Source: CAIJKW01 sp964443365
GTDB taxonomy: Bacteria > Patescibacteriota > Minisyncoccia > Phycocordibacterales > CAIZLB01
Assembly (NCBI GenBank): GCA_964443365.1
Contig: CAYUCM010000007.1
Location: 1 to 29,494, forward strand
Reading direction: 5' to 3'
Length of the DNA: 29,494 nucleotides
In this document: piece by piece, positions 22,941 through 29,494 of the stretch
Numbering within the stretch: position 1 is the stretch's first letter
Layout: the number at the start of each line of letters is the position of its first letter
Program-made: the position numbers and the translations under genes
Notes under the pieces: generated by a model
The model's input: the letters and a program-made list of their open reading frames with translations, nothing else
What the model was told of the DNA's origin: nothing
Databases searched by the model: none

Positions 22941-23636
22941 ATGAGTATATTCAATTTTTTAAATAAGAATAATTCACAAAACAAGCTGATAAAAAAGCGC
23001 TTGAATTTTGGACTTACCATGGTTGAAAGTCTTGTTGCGATTTCAATTTTGACGATAGCCGTTATTGGTCCGCTCAGTATAATCGCTCAAGCTCTTCAAA
23101 CTTCATATTATACGAGAGATCAAATGATCGCACACTATCTTGCTCAAGAGGCAATTGAATATGTTAGAAACATGAGAGATAGACAAGGTATTTTGATTAC
23201 AAAAGAATATTTGAATAATATGCAGACCGGTGATGAGACGCTTCTTGCTGATTGGAAGGGGGCTGACGCTAGTCTTTTTGGAATTGGAGGTCTTAGTATC
23301 CCAGCTAGCGGGGCGCAAGTTATTACTCGTTACAATCTAATAAAGAATAATATGGATGGCGGTTATAAATTTACTGCATGTTCTGGGGGAAGTAATACAC
23401 CATGTGCTGTATTGAAAAAAAATAACCAGGGTATTTTTGGATACAATGAAGATGCTCTCGCAACAGACTCTGTGTTTACTAGGGAAATATATTTTGAAAG
23501 AGGACCTGTTATTCCAGAGGGGGAATCGCAGGAAATTATAATGACAGTAAATGTGTATTGGAAAAATGGTAGTAGCCAGGCTCAAATTACCATTAAAGAA
23601 AGTTTAACAAATTGGCCAGCTGTACACGGTTTGTAA
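22941..23636 (+). CDS. Minor pilin, PilV/GspI-like
   Basis: A 231-residue prepilin, one base after the previous stop. The leader ends LNFG (residue 24), cleavage before LTMVESLVAISILTIAV: Glu at +5 is present, but +1 is Leu rather than Phe. The following AHYLAQEAIEYVRNMRD helix is typical of PilV/GspI. Two close Cys (CSGGSNTPC) may form a disulfide loop. Confidence 0.86.
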   Translation: MSIFNFLNKNNSQNKLIKKRLNFGLTMVESLVAISILTIAVIGPLSIIAQALQTSYYTRDQMIAHYLAQEAIEYVRNMRDRQGILITKEYLNNMQTGDETLLADWKGADASLFGIGGLSIPASGAQVITRYNLIKNNMDGGYKFTACSGGSNTPCAVLKKNNQGIFGYNEDALATDSVFTREIYFERGPVIPEGESQEIIMTVNVYWKNGSSQAQITIKESLTNWPAVHGL

Positions 23637-23645
23637 TTTTAATAT

Positions 23646-24290
23646 ATGTCTAATATGCCTAATATATCCAAACAAAACACTGAAAATAAAATAAAAAGTT
23701 CTAAAGCAGGATTTACTTTATTTGTGTCAATGATTGTAGCCAGTCTTCTTTTGGCTGTCGGTTTTTCTATTGGTAATATTATTTTAAAACAATTAATACT
23801 ATCTGGTTCAGGGAAAGATTCTCAAATAGCATTTTATGCTGCTGATAGTGGAGCAGAATGTGCACAACTTTGGGATGGAAAAGATAAGAGCGGAGCAAAC
23901 TTGTTAGACAGTCCATTTGATCCAAAGGCTGCTCCTTTTTCACCGTTTCCAGCTCCAAATAATGACTCAATTAGATGTGGTTCAGGCGTTGTCTATGCAA
24001 CCAAGGAATGTGACTCGGCGGGCTGTGTGTCAACTGAAGTTAAATTTTCTACATCAACTTTAATAATTGATTATACTGGTAATACAATAAGCATGGGGGG
24101 AAGTTCAAAAGAATATAGGGCTTGTGCTAAAGTTCTCGTAATAAAAGGAGTTGAAACTATAATGGGAGAAGAGATTCCTTATACCAAGATAATGTCGAGA
24201 GGTTACAATTCAAAGAGAGCTTCTGATGGTTCTTTTTGCGAAACAAGCAACCCTAGAATTGTAGAAAGAGGCGTTTTTGTTCAATACTAA
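23646..24290 (+). CDS. Minor pilin, PilX/GspK-like
   Basis: A 214-residue protein. A prepilin-like leader ends SKAG (residue 22), followed by FTLFVSMIVASLLLAVGFSI. The +5 Glu is missing (Val), as in GspK-type tip pilins. The helix continues with AFYAADSGAECAQLW, the PilX-type segment. Several Cys occur in the globular domain. As last gene of the four-gene minor pilin operon, a tip role is likely. Confidence 0.8.
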   Translation: MSNMPNISKQNTENKIKSSKAGFTLFVSMIVASLLLAVGFSIGNIILKQLILSGSGKDSQIAFYAADSGAECAQLWDGKDKSGANLLDSPFDPKAAPFSPFPAPNNDSIRCGSGVVYATKECDSAGCVSTEVKFSTSTLIIDYTGNTISMGGSSKEYRACAKVLVIKGVETIMGEEIPYTKIMSRGYNSKRASDGSFCETSNPRIVERGVFVQY

Positions 24291-24316
24291 ATAGCGAAAA
24301 TCTTAAGAAAATATGC

Positions 24317-24322
24317 TAAACT
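24317..24322 (+). promoter_or_regulatory. -10 box of ligA
   Basis: Extended box TGC-TAAACT ending 6 nt before the ATG at 24329. Confidence 0.55.
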
Positions 24323-24328
24323 GTTTGT

Positions 24329-26443
24329 ATGATTTTGTCTGAAGAAAACAATAAAAATAACGCCAAAACACCAAAACTGAGTGATATAAAAGACAGAATA
24401 ATCAAGCTGTCAGAAACCATTGAAAAACATAGGTATAATTATCATGTTTTAGACAAAGAAGAGATTTCTGCGGAGGCGCTGGATTCTCTAAAAAGAGAAT
24501 TATCTAAGCTTGAAGAGGAATATCCCCAATTTGCTGATCCAAACTCACCATCAAAAAGAGTGGCGGGTGCGCCGTTAAAACAATTTGAGAAGGTGACTCA
24601 CAAAATACCCCAATGGTCTTTTAATGACGCTTTCACTCCTGAAGATGTAAAAGAGTTTGATGCTCGTATAAAAAGAATGCTACAAAATAATTCACAATTC
24701 ACTTATGATTGTGAGCTAAAAATTGATGGATTAAAAATTGTTTTGGAATACAAAGATGGAGAATTGATTCAGGCTGCAACAAGAGGAGATGGTAGAGTAG
24801 GTGAAAATGTGACAATGAATGTTAGAACAATTCAATCTGTTCCGCTTAAATTAGAAAAACCAATTTCCATTATTGTTGAAGGTGAAGTTTGGATGAGTAA
24901 AAGCAATTTTGATAAATTAAACAAAGAGCAAGAAAAAAAGAAATTACCAACTTTTGCAAATCCAAGAAATGTGGCGGCAGGTTCAATTAGGCAGTTAGAT
25001 TCTCGAGTTGTCGCTGAAAGAAAATTGGATATGTTCGTTTATGATTTAGCAAAACTTGAAAATGAATATTTGGATGCAAAAAGTGGCAAGAAGATTCGTA
25101 TAGAAAATCCCAAAACTCAAATTGAAGAACTTAAGTTTCTAAATGAGTTGGGATTTAAGGTTAATAAGCATGCAAAATTTTGTAAAAATATAGATGAGGT
25201 TATTGAATTTTGGAAAAAATGGCAAGTAGAATCAAAAAAACAAGATTATTGGATTGATGGCGTGGTGATTAAGGTTAATGAAGTAGATGCTCAAGAAAGT
25301 CTTGGTTATACAGGTAAGGCGCCAAGATTTGGAATTGCATTTAAATTCCAGGCAGAACAGGTCACAACCATAGTTGAGGATATTAAATTGCAAGTTGGAA
25401 GAACCGGGGTCTTGACTCCAGTGGCTCATTTAAATCCTGTAGAAGTTGCTGGTTCTATAGTCTCCAGGGCGACACTTCATAATGAAGATGAAATTAAAAG
25501 ATTGGATATTAGAGTTGGAGATACTGTGATATTACAAAAAGCTGGCGATGTTATTCCTGATATAGTTAAGGTTCTTAAGGAGATGAGAACAGGAAAAGAA
25601 AAGCCTTATAAATTTCCAACTCATGTTCCAGAGTGCGGGGGAGATGGAAGTATTGAACGAGTTCCGGGGCAAGCCGCATGGCGTTGCGTCATGAAAGATT
25701 CTGATGTTCAGCAGAGAAGAAAATTGTATCATTTTGTTTCAAAGAAATGTTTTGATATTGATGGATTGGGTCCTCGTCAAATAGATTTATTTGTTGAAAA
25801 TAATTTGATTTCTTCTTTTGACGATATTTTCACTATTAAAAAGGGCGATGTCTTATTGCTCCCTCGTTTTGCTGAAAAATCTGCAGATAATTTGATAGCG
25901 GGAATTGAAAAAGCAAGACGTGTGACTCTCCCTCGCTTTATATTTTCTTTATCGATTCTTCATGTTGGAGAAGAAACTGCTGAATGCATTGCTAATAAAT
26001 TTCATAGCTTGAAATCTATAATGAATGCTGGCGTTGATGAACTTAGAAGTGTTGAGGGGGTTGGCGAGGTTGTTGCAAATTCTATTTCTGAATGGTTTTC
26101 CGATGATGAAAATGTGAAGCTGGTTAACAGATTGCTTGCTTATGTTGAAGTTGAAGATTTTGATTCTGTTGTTACTGAGATAGAAAAAGATGCAAAGAAA
26201 ATGGAAATTGCAAAAAACTTCTTAGGTAAGACCTTTGTGTTAACTGGCTCCTTAGAAAGTATGAGTCGTGATGATGCTAAAAAGATAATTAAATCTTTGG
26301 GTGGAGATGTGAGCGGTTCCGTTTCTTCAAACACTGATTATGTAATAGCGGGGGAAAGTGCGGGATCTAAATACGATAAGGCGTTGGATCTAAATGTTAA
26401 AATTCTAAGTGAAAACGAGTTTAGAAAAATGGCGGGGCTATAA
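24329..26443 (+). CDS. ligA: NAD-dependent DNA ligase LigA
   Basis: A 704-residue NAD+-dependent ligase that seals nicks in replication and repair. In order: N-terminal Ia domain (HRYNYHVLD), adenylation domain with catalytic Lys131 in ELKIDGLK, OB-fold (RVGDTVILQKAGDVIPDIVK), zinc region, helix-hairpin-helix domain (SVEGVGEVVANSI) and C-terminal BRCT domain (KTFVLTGSLESMSRDDAKK). The zinc region keeps only two of four Cys (Cys436, Cys453); the first, in the usual CPxC, is Val and the last is also gone. The rest is complete, so the enzyme is probably active with an altered zinc module. Confidence 0.96.
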   Translation: MILSEENNKNNAKTPKLSDIKDRIIKLSETIEKHRYNYHVLDKEEISAEALDSLKRELSKLEEEYPQFADPNSPSKRVAGAPLKQFEKVTHKIPQWSFNDAFTPEDVKEFDARIKRMLQNNSQFTYDCELKIDGLKIVLEYKDGELIQAATRGDGRVGENVTMNVRTIQSVPLKLEKPISIIVEGEVWMSKSNFDKLNKEQEKKKLPTFANPRNVAAGSIRQLDSRVVAERKLDMFVYDLAKLENEYLDAKSGKKIRIENPKTQIEELKFLNELGFKVNKHAKFCKNIDEVIEFWKKWQVESKKQDYWIDGVVIKVNEVDAQESLGYTGKAPRFGIAFKFQAEQVTTIVEDIKLQVGRTGVLTPVAHLNPVEVAGSIVSRATLHNEDEIKRLDIRVGDTVILQKAGDVIPDIVKVLKEMRTGKEKPYKFPTHVPECGGDGSIERVPGQAAWRCVMKDSDVQQRRKLYHFVSKKCFDIDGLGPRQIDLFVENNLISSFDDIFTIKKGDVLLLPRFAEKSADNLIAGIEKARRVTLPRFIFSLSILHVGEETAECIANKFHSLKSIMNAGVDELRSVEGVGEVVANSISEWFSDDENVKLVNRLLAYVEVEDFDSVVTEIEKDAKKMEIAKNFLGKTFVLTGSLESMSRDDAKKIIKSLGGDVSGSVSSNTDYVIAGESAGSKYDKALDLNVKILSENEFRKMAGL

Positions 26444-26466
26444 TTTGAATTTTGCCCCGATAATGC

Positions 26467-26472
26467 TACTAT
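26467..26472 (+). promoter_or_regulatory. -10 box of gatCA
   Basis: Extended box TGC-TACTAT ending 7 nt before the gatC ATG at 26480. Confidence 0.5.
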
Positions 26473-26479
26473 ATCCAAT

Positions 26480-26785
26480 ATGACTATTACATCATCAGAC
26501 GTTCAAAAATTAGCTGATCTTTCCAGAGTTAAATTAAAGGAGGGGGAGGGAGAAAGATATGCCAAAGAAATTGGTAATATTCTTAAATACGTTGATCAAA
26601 TTCAAGAGGTAACAGAGGGGGCGGATACGTCTTCGTCAAATAAAAACCCTAATGATTTTCCTCATAGAAATATTCTAAGAGATGACGTTCCTGATGTGTT
26701 GATTAACCCATCGCCAGAAAAATTAATAGAGGCTACACCAGAACATGAAGACGGACTTGTTAAGGTTAAGAAAATTTTAGCTTAA
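26480..26785 (+). CDS. gatC: Asp/Glu-tRNA amidotransferase subunit C
   Basis: A 101-residue subunit that wraps around and stabilises the GatA-GatB interface. The N-terminal VQKLADLSRVKL segment, the central IGNILKYVDQIQEV helix, and the C-terminal LRDDVPDV motif match GatC over its whole length. It is followed after 8 nt by gatA; gatB is not in this window. Confidence 0.93.
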   Translation: MTITSSDVQKLADLSRVKLKEGEGERYAKEIGNILKYVDQIQEVTEGADTSSSNKNPNDFPHRNILRDDVPDVLINPSPEKLIEATPEHEDGLVKVKKILA

Positions 26786-26793
26786 ATAAAAAT

Positions 26794-28299
26794 ATGACAT
26801 TAGATCTTACAACGCTTACAATCAAAAAGATTAGAGAAATGTTTAATCAGGGAACACTTACAAGTGAAGAGTTAGTTTCAGAGTATTTAAATGAAATTGC
26901 AAAAAAAGATAAAGAAATAAATGCATTTAGAGAGGTTTTTTCTGATGCCATTGATCAAGCAAAAAAAGCTGATGAAATAAGGAATAGTCTCAAGAACGGC
27001 TCAATGGACAACGGTATTTTAAATGAAGAGCTTTATAAAGAAAAAATGAAGCAATTATCAATGCTCGGTATACCCTTTGTTTTGAAGGATAATATTTTAC
27101 TTGAAGGGAAACACGCTGGGGCATCGTCAAAAATATTGGAAAATTATATTTCCGCTTATGATTCAACCGTTGTTAATAAATTAAAAAACGCTGGAGCGAT
27201 TTTTATTGGTAGAGCAAATATGGATGAATTTGCCATGGGAGGCTCAACAGAAAATTCTGCATACGGCGTTACAAAAAATCCAAATGATTTAACGCGCGTA
27301 GCGGGAGGATCTTCTGGTGGATCAGTCGCCTCAGTTGCCATGAACGCAACAATTGCTGCACTTGGTTCAGATACAGGTGGGTCAATAAGGCAACCCGCAA
27401 GTTATTGTGGGGTTGTTGGTTTTAAGCCAACTTACGGTAGAGTTTCAAGACATGGGCTTATAGCTATGGGCTCATCTCTTGATGTTATTGGTCCTATAAC
27501 TAAAAATGTTGAGGACGCTGAAGATGTATTCAATGTAATATCTGGAGAGGATAGATATGATGCCACAACATTAAGTAATGATGATGTTTTGGCGCAGATT
27601 GCTAATTCGTCAAAAATTGATTTGAATAAATTAAGAGTTGGCATTGTTCCAGAGCTTATGAATATGGGCGGAATTAATCCTGCCGTTCTTGAAAATCTTA
27701 AAGCTTCTATTGAAAAGATGAGGCAGGCGGGCATTGAGATTAAAGAAGTTAGTTTGCCTCATATTAAATATTCTCTAGCTGTTTACTATGTTTTAATGCC
27801 AGCAGAAGTTTCATCTAATATGGCAAGATTTGATTCTATTAAATATGGCGGAAAGGTTAATGGGGTAGATTTACTTGGAGATTATTTAAACACAAGAGGG
27901 GAGCTTTTAGGTGATGAAGTTAGAAGAAGAATTATCTTGGGAACATATGTTTTATCATCTGGTTATCATGATGCGTATTACAACAAGGCAAATATTGTGA
28001 GAGATTTGATTGCGCAAGATTTTAAAAAGGCTTTTAACGAGGTTGATGTGATATTAACCCCAACTGCTCCAAGTCCAGCTTTCAAAATGGGACAAAATTC
28101 TGATGATCCTGTGGCTATGTATTTGGAAGATATTTTTACAGTAACTGCTAATTTGATTGGAATTCCAGCTATTTCTGTTCCCGCTGGCAGTGTAGAAATT
28201 GATGGTTCTAATTTGCCATTAGGTGTTCAATTCATGGCTCCACTTTGCAGAGAAGACGTTTTGTTTGCTATCGGAAAAAAGTTTGAAGAGATTAGATAG
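26794..28299 (+). CDS. gatA: Asp/Glu-tRNA amidotransferase subunit A (amidase)
   Basis: A 501-residue amidase that releases ammonia from glutamine for conversion of Glu-tRNA(Gln) and/or Asp-tRNA(Asn) by GatB. The Ser-cisSer-Lys triad is present: Lys98 in PFVLKDNIL, Ser173 in AGGSSGGSVA and Ser197 in SDTGGSIRQPA. The amidase signature is otherwise intact and the length is typical. Operon with gatC. The presence of GatCA implies that glutaminyl- and/or asparaginyl-tRNA is made by the indirect route. The stop is TAG. Confidence 0.96.
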   Translation: MTLDLTTLTIKKIREMFNQGTLTSEELVSEYLNEIAKKDKEINAFREVFSDAIDQAKKADEIRNSLKNGSMDNGILNEELYKEKMKQLSMLGIPFVLKDNILLEGKHAGASSKILENYISAYDSTVVNKLKNAGAIFIGRANMDEFAMGGSTENSAYGVTKNPNDLTRVAGGSSGGSVASVAMNATIAALGSDTGGSIRQPASYCGVVGFKPTYGRVSRHGLIAMGSSLDVIGPITKNVEDAEDVFNVISGEDRYDATTLSNDDVLAQIANSSKIDLNKLRVGIVPELMNMGGINPAVLENLKASIEKMRQAGIEIKEVSLPHIKYSLAVYYVLMPAEVSSNMARFDSIKYGGKVNGVDLLGDYLNTRGELLGDEVRRRIILGTYVLSSGYHDAYYNKANIVRDLIAQDFKKAFNEVDVILTPTAPSPAFKMGQNSDDPVAMYLEDIFTVTANLIGIPAISVPAGSVEIDGSNLPLGVQFMAPLCREDVLFAIGKKFEEIR

Positions 28300-28365
28300 T
28301 ATAGAGAGGCGGGGTGTGACAAAATAATGGGTGCAATTATTAATGCATCGTTAAAAATATTATGT

Positions 28366-28371
28366 TAAAAT
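28366..28371 (+). promoter_or_regulatory. -10 box of the HEPN-like membrane protein gene
   Basis: Extended box TGT-TAAAAT ending 10 nt before the ATG at 28382. Confidence 0.5.
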
Positions 28372-28381
28372 TATCATAACG

Positions 28382-29167
28382 ATGGCAGATAAAAAACCAG
28401 AAGCAAAAAAACCAGCAGCGCCTGCATCAGGCGGTTTATTTGAATTAGAAACCAAAATTATTGTGGTTGCTATTTTTATAATTATAATTTACCTAGCTTC
28501 TGGTAAATATATTCTAAAAGCCATGGGTATAAATGTTGATGAGCTCTATAGGGAGGCGGGGCTATTTATGATTAAGCTCTTGGATGGTTTTAATTGGTTG
28601 TTCAATACAGTTTTCTTTCTATCAATCTTTTTGTCTTTGCTTCTAATTTTTGGAACGATTTACATGAAAGCAAGATACAAAGAGGTTGTGACTTTGTATA
28701 AAGTTGGATTGTCAAAGGGGTTTATTTCAAGTAGTTCAAGTACAGCTAAGGCTGAAGCTGAGGTTTTGGCGGAGTCTGGAGCGGGTAATGATGGAGCATC
28801 ATCTGAAAAATTGGTTGATGAAAATGGCAAACCTATTTTGAATGTCTCTGGAGAAAATAAAAAATGGAATGATGTGGAGAGACATATGTCTACAATGAAT
28901 CCTTCTGATTGGAGAATTGCTATTATTGAGGCTGATATATTGCTGTATGAAATGTTGGATCAAATGGGATACGACGGTCCAACTGTGGCAGATAAATTAA
29001 AATTAATTGAATCATCTGATTTTAGCACTTTAGATTTAGCTTGGAGAGCTCACAAGATTAGAAATGTTATTGCTCACGAGGGTGCATCTTACGCTCTTTC
29101 TTATGAACAAGCCAAAGAGGCTATTGATATGTATAGAAAGGTTTTTGCAGAGTTTTATTTTATTTAA
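28382..29167 (+). CDS. Membrane protein with C-terminal HEPN-like domain
   Basis: A 261-residue protein. A Lys/Pro/Ala-rich N-terminus (~1-20) precedes two membrane helices (~27-45 and ~75-98). A cytoplasmic part starts with a positively charged segment and an Ala/Glu/Ser-rich linker (~120-150). The last ~90 residues are helical and end with HKIRNVIAHEG, in which Arg227 and His232 form the R-x4-H motif of HEPN ribonucleases and HEPN-like domains (compare DUF4145). No partner toxin/antitoxin gene is adjacent. It could be a membrane-anchored RNase or a non-catalytic scaffold; family known to me only by motif. Confidence 0.7.
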   Translation: MADKKPEAKKPAAPASGGLFELETKIIVVAIFIIIIYLASGKYILKAMGINVDELYREAGLFMIKLLDGFNWLFNTVFFLSIFLSLLLIFGTIYMKARYKEVVTLYKVGLSKGFISSSSSTAKAEAEVLAESGAGNDGASSEKLVDENGKPILNVSGENKKWNDVERHMSTMNPSDWRIAIIEADILLYEMLDQMGYDGPTVADKLKLIESSDFSTLDLAWRAHKIRNVIAHEGASYALSYEQAKEAIDMYRKVFAEFYFI

Positions 29168-29212
29168 GATTGTTGGAGAGTTGCTTTTTTTGAATGTTTG
29201 TTATATATTGTA

Positions 29213-29237
29213 TTCAAGCTAATTTATATAGCTTGAA
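29213..29237 (+). repeat. 9-bp inverted repeat before the tRNA-like gene
   Basis: TTCAAGCTA (29213-29221) and TAGCTTGAA (29229-29237) pair perfectly around a 7-nt AT loop, ending 9 nt before the tRNA-like gene. A TATATA (29225-29230) lies inside, so it may be an operator/promoter or a 5' leader hairpin. Confidence 0.65.
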
Positions 29238-29246
29238 CATTTAAAT

Positions 29247-29317
29247 TGCGGGGGAGTGTTACAGTCGCACGCGAGGCTCATAACCTTGTAGATCCAGTGC
29301 AATTCTGGACTCCGCAA
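29247..29317 (+). tRNA. Divergent initiator-like tRNA (CAU anticodon)
   Basis: A 71-nt cloverleaf: acceptor TGCGGGG/CTCCGCA with A73, D-stem GTG/CAC, anticodon stem CGAGG/CCTTG with loop CTCATAA (anticodon CAU), 4-nt variable region and T-stem TCCAG/CTGGA. The acceptor matches bacterial initiator tRNA (CGCGGGG/CCCCGCA) except T1-A72 and one wobble; the G2-C71, C3-G70 and G4-C69 formylation determinants are present. But base 8 is G, the D-loop TTACAGTCG lacks GG, and T-loop position 55 is G. Only two of the three initiator G-C anticodon-stem pairs remain. CCA is not encoded. It may be a true but divergent tRNA or a tRNA-like RNA. Confidence 0.6.
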
Positions 29318-29323
29318 CAAGAA

Positions 29324-29355
29324 AACAAAAAGCTCCTTCGGGGGCTTTTTGTTTT
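29324..29355 (+). terminator. Intrinsic terminator after the tRNA-like gene
   Basis: AAAAAGCTCC / GGGGCTTTTT form a near-perfect 10-bp stem with a TTCG loop, followed by GTTTT. It shows that the tRNA-like RNA is a separate transcript. Confidence 0.93.
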
Positions 29356-29422
29356 GCTCAAACTGTTTGAATTATTGTAGGTAAATTGGGATAATCTCTA
29401 AAACTTGAAAATAACAGTGTTT

Positions 29423-29428
29423 TATAAT
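29423..29428 (+). promoter_or_regulatory. -10 box of the right-edge tRNA
   Basis: Perfect TATAAT, 14 nt before the first tRNA base. Confidence 0.6.
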
Positions 29429-29442
29429 ATAGTATGAAGTAC

Positions 29443-29494
29443 GTCGGCGTAGCTCAGTCGGTTAGAGCGTGGGACTCATAAGCCCAAGGTCGGA
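29443..29494 (+). tRNA. tRNA-Met (CAU), elongator-type or tRNA-Ile2, cut by window end
   Basis: Acceptor 5' strand GTCGGCG, T8, D-arm AGCTCAGTCGGTTAGAGC with the canonical GG, and anticodon loop CTCATAA (CAU). The D-arm and anticodon region closely follow bacterial elongator tRNA-Met. The sequence stops in the variable region, so the T-arm and discriminator needed to separate Met from lysidine-modified Ile are missing. The 31-39 pair appears to be A-G. Confidence 0.88.

Noticed and set aside
232..29167. Use of genetic code 25 (UGA = Gly)
   Set aside because: No conserved protein here is interrupted by TGA; all motifs read through in the standard code.
29247..29317. tmRNA or SRP RNA fragment
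   Set aside because: The 71-nt sequence closes as a cloverleaf with an anticodon arm and has no tag reading frame or SRP Alu/S-domain signature.

Overview
The window is AT-rich and looks like a member of the Candidate Phyla Radiation (Patescibacteria, probably a Parcubacteria-type lineage). The evidence is a compact type IV pilus (T4P) locus with no outer-membrane secretin gene, single-copy housekeeping genes (ung, ligA, gatC, gatA), very short spacers, and no visible Shine-Dalgarno motif at any start. The standard code fits all 31 protein genes. They end in TAA (27) or TAG (4) and never in TGA. Most transcription units have a TATAAT-like box that ends about 6 nt before the start codon, so leaderless mRNAs appear to be the norm.

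Layout. Positions 61-915 carry a minus-strand tRNA-Ser with an odd ACU anticodon, then ung. Positions 970-2595 (minus) encode a membrane ferric-reductase-like flavoprotein and an anchored cytochrome b5 domain. Positions 2654-4348 are the most unusual part. A normal tRNA-Ser(GCU) is followed by a 163-bp repeat that ends in a second copy of the tRNA 3' tail. The repeat recurs exactly after a degenerate NUDIX gene, and its last 68 bp recur after a GrpB-family gene. The result looks like two single-gene cassettes, each followed by the same foldable element. Positions 4438-8463 hold orphan accessory genes: two unknown proteins, an AAA+/DUF4143 ATPase, a deoxyribosyltransferase-like protein and another unknown. 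Positions 8506-11622 encode a GT4 glycosyltransferase and a GT2-GT14 fusion.

Positions 11665-24290 form a pilus and competence region: ComF-like (minus), PilM, PilN, PilO, a PilP-like protein, the PilB ATPase, a lone receiver protein, PilT, PilC, a major pilin with its own terminator, prepilin peptidase PilD and four minor pilins. ATPases (PilB, PilT), platform (PilC), alignment proteins (PilM/N/O/P), peptidase and pilins together suffice for a monoderm-type pilus. With ComF this suggests DNA uptake.

Positions 24329-29167 carry ligA, gatC, gatA and a membrane protein with a HEPN-like motif. The right end has a very divergent initiator-like tRNA with a strong terminator, and a tRNA with a CAU anticodon cut by the window edge. 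No CRISPR array, insertion sequence or integrase is visible.
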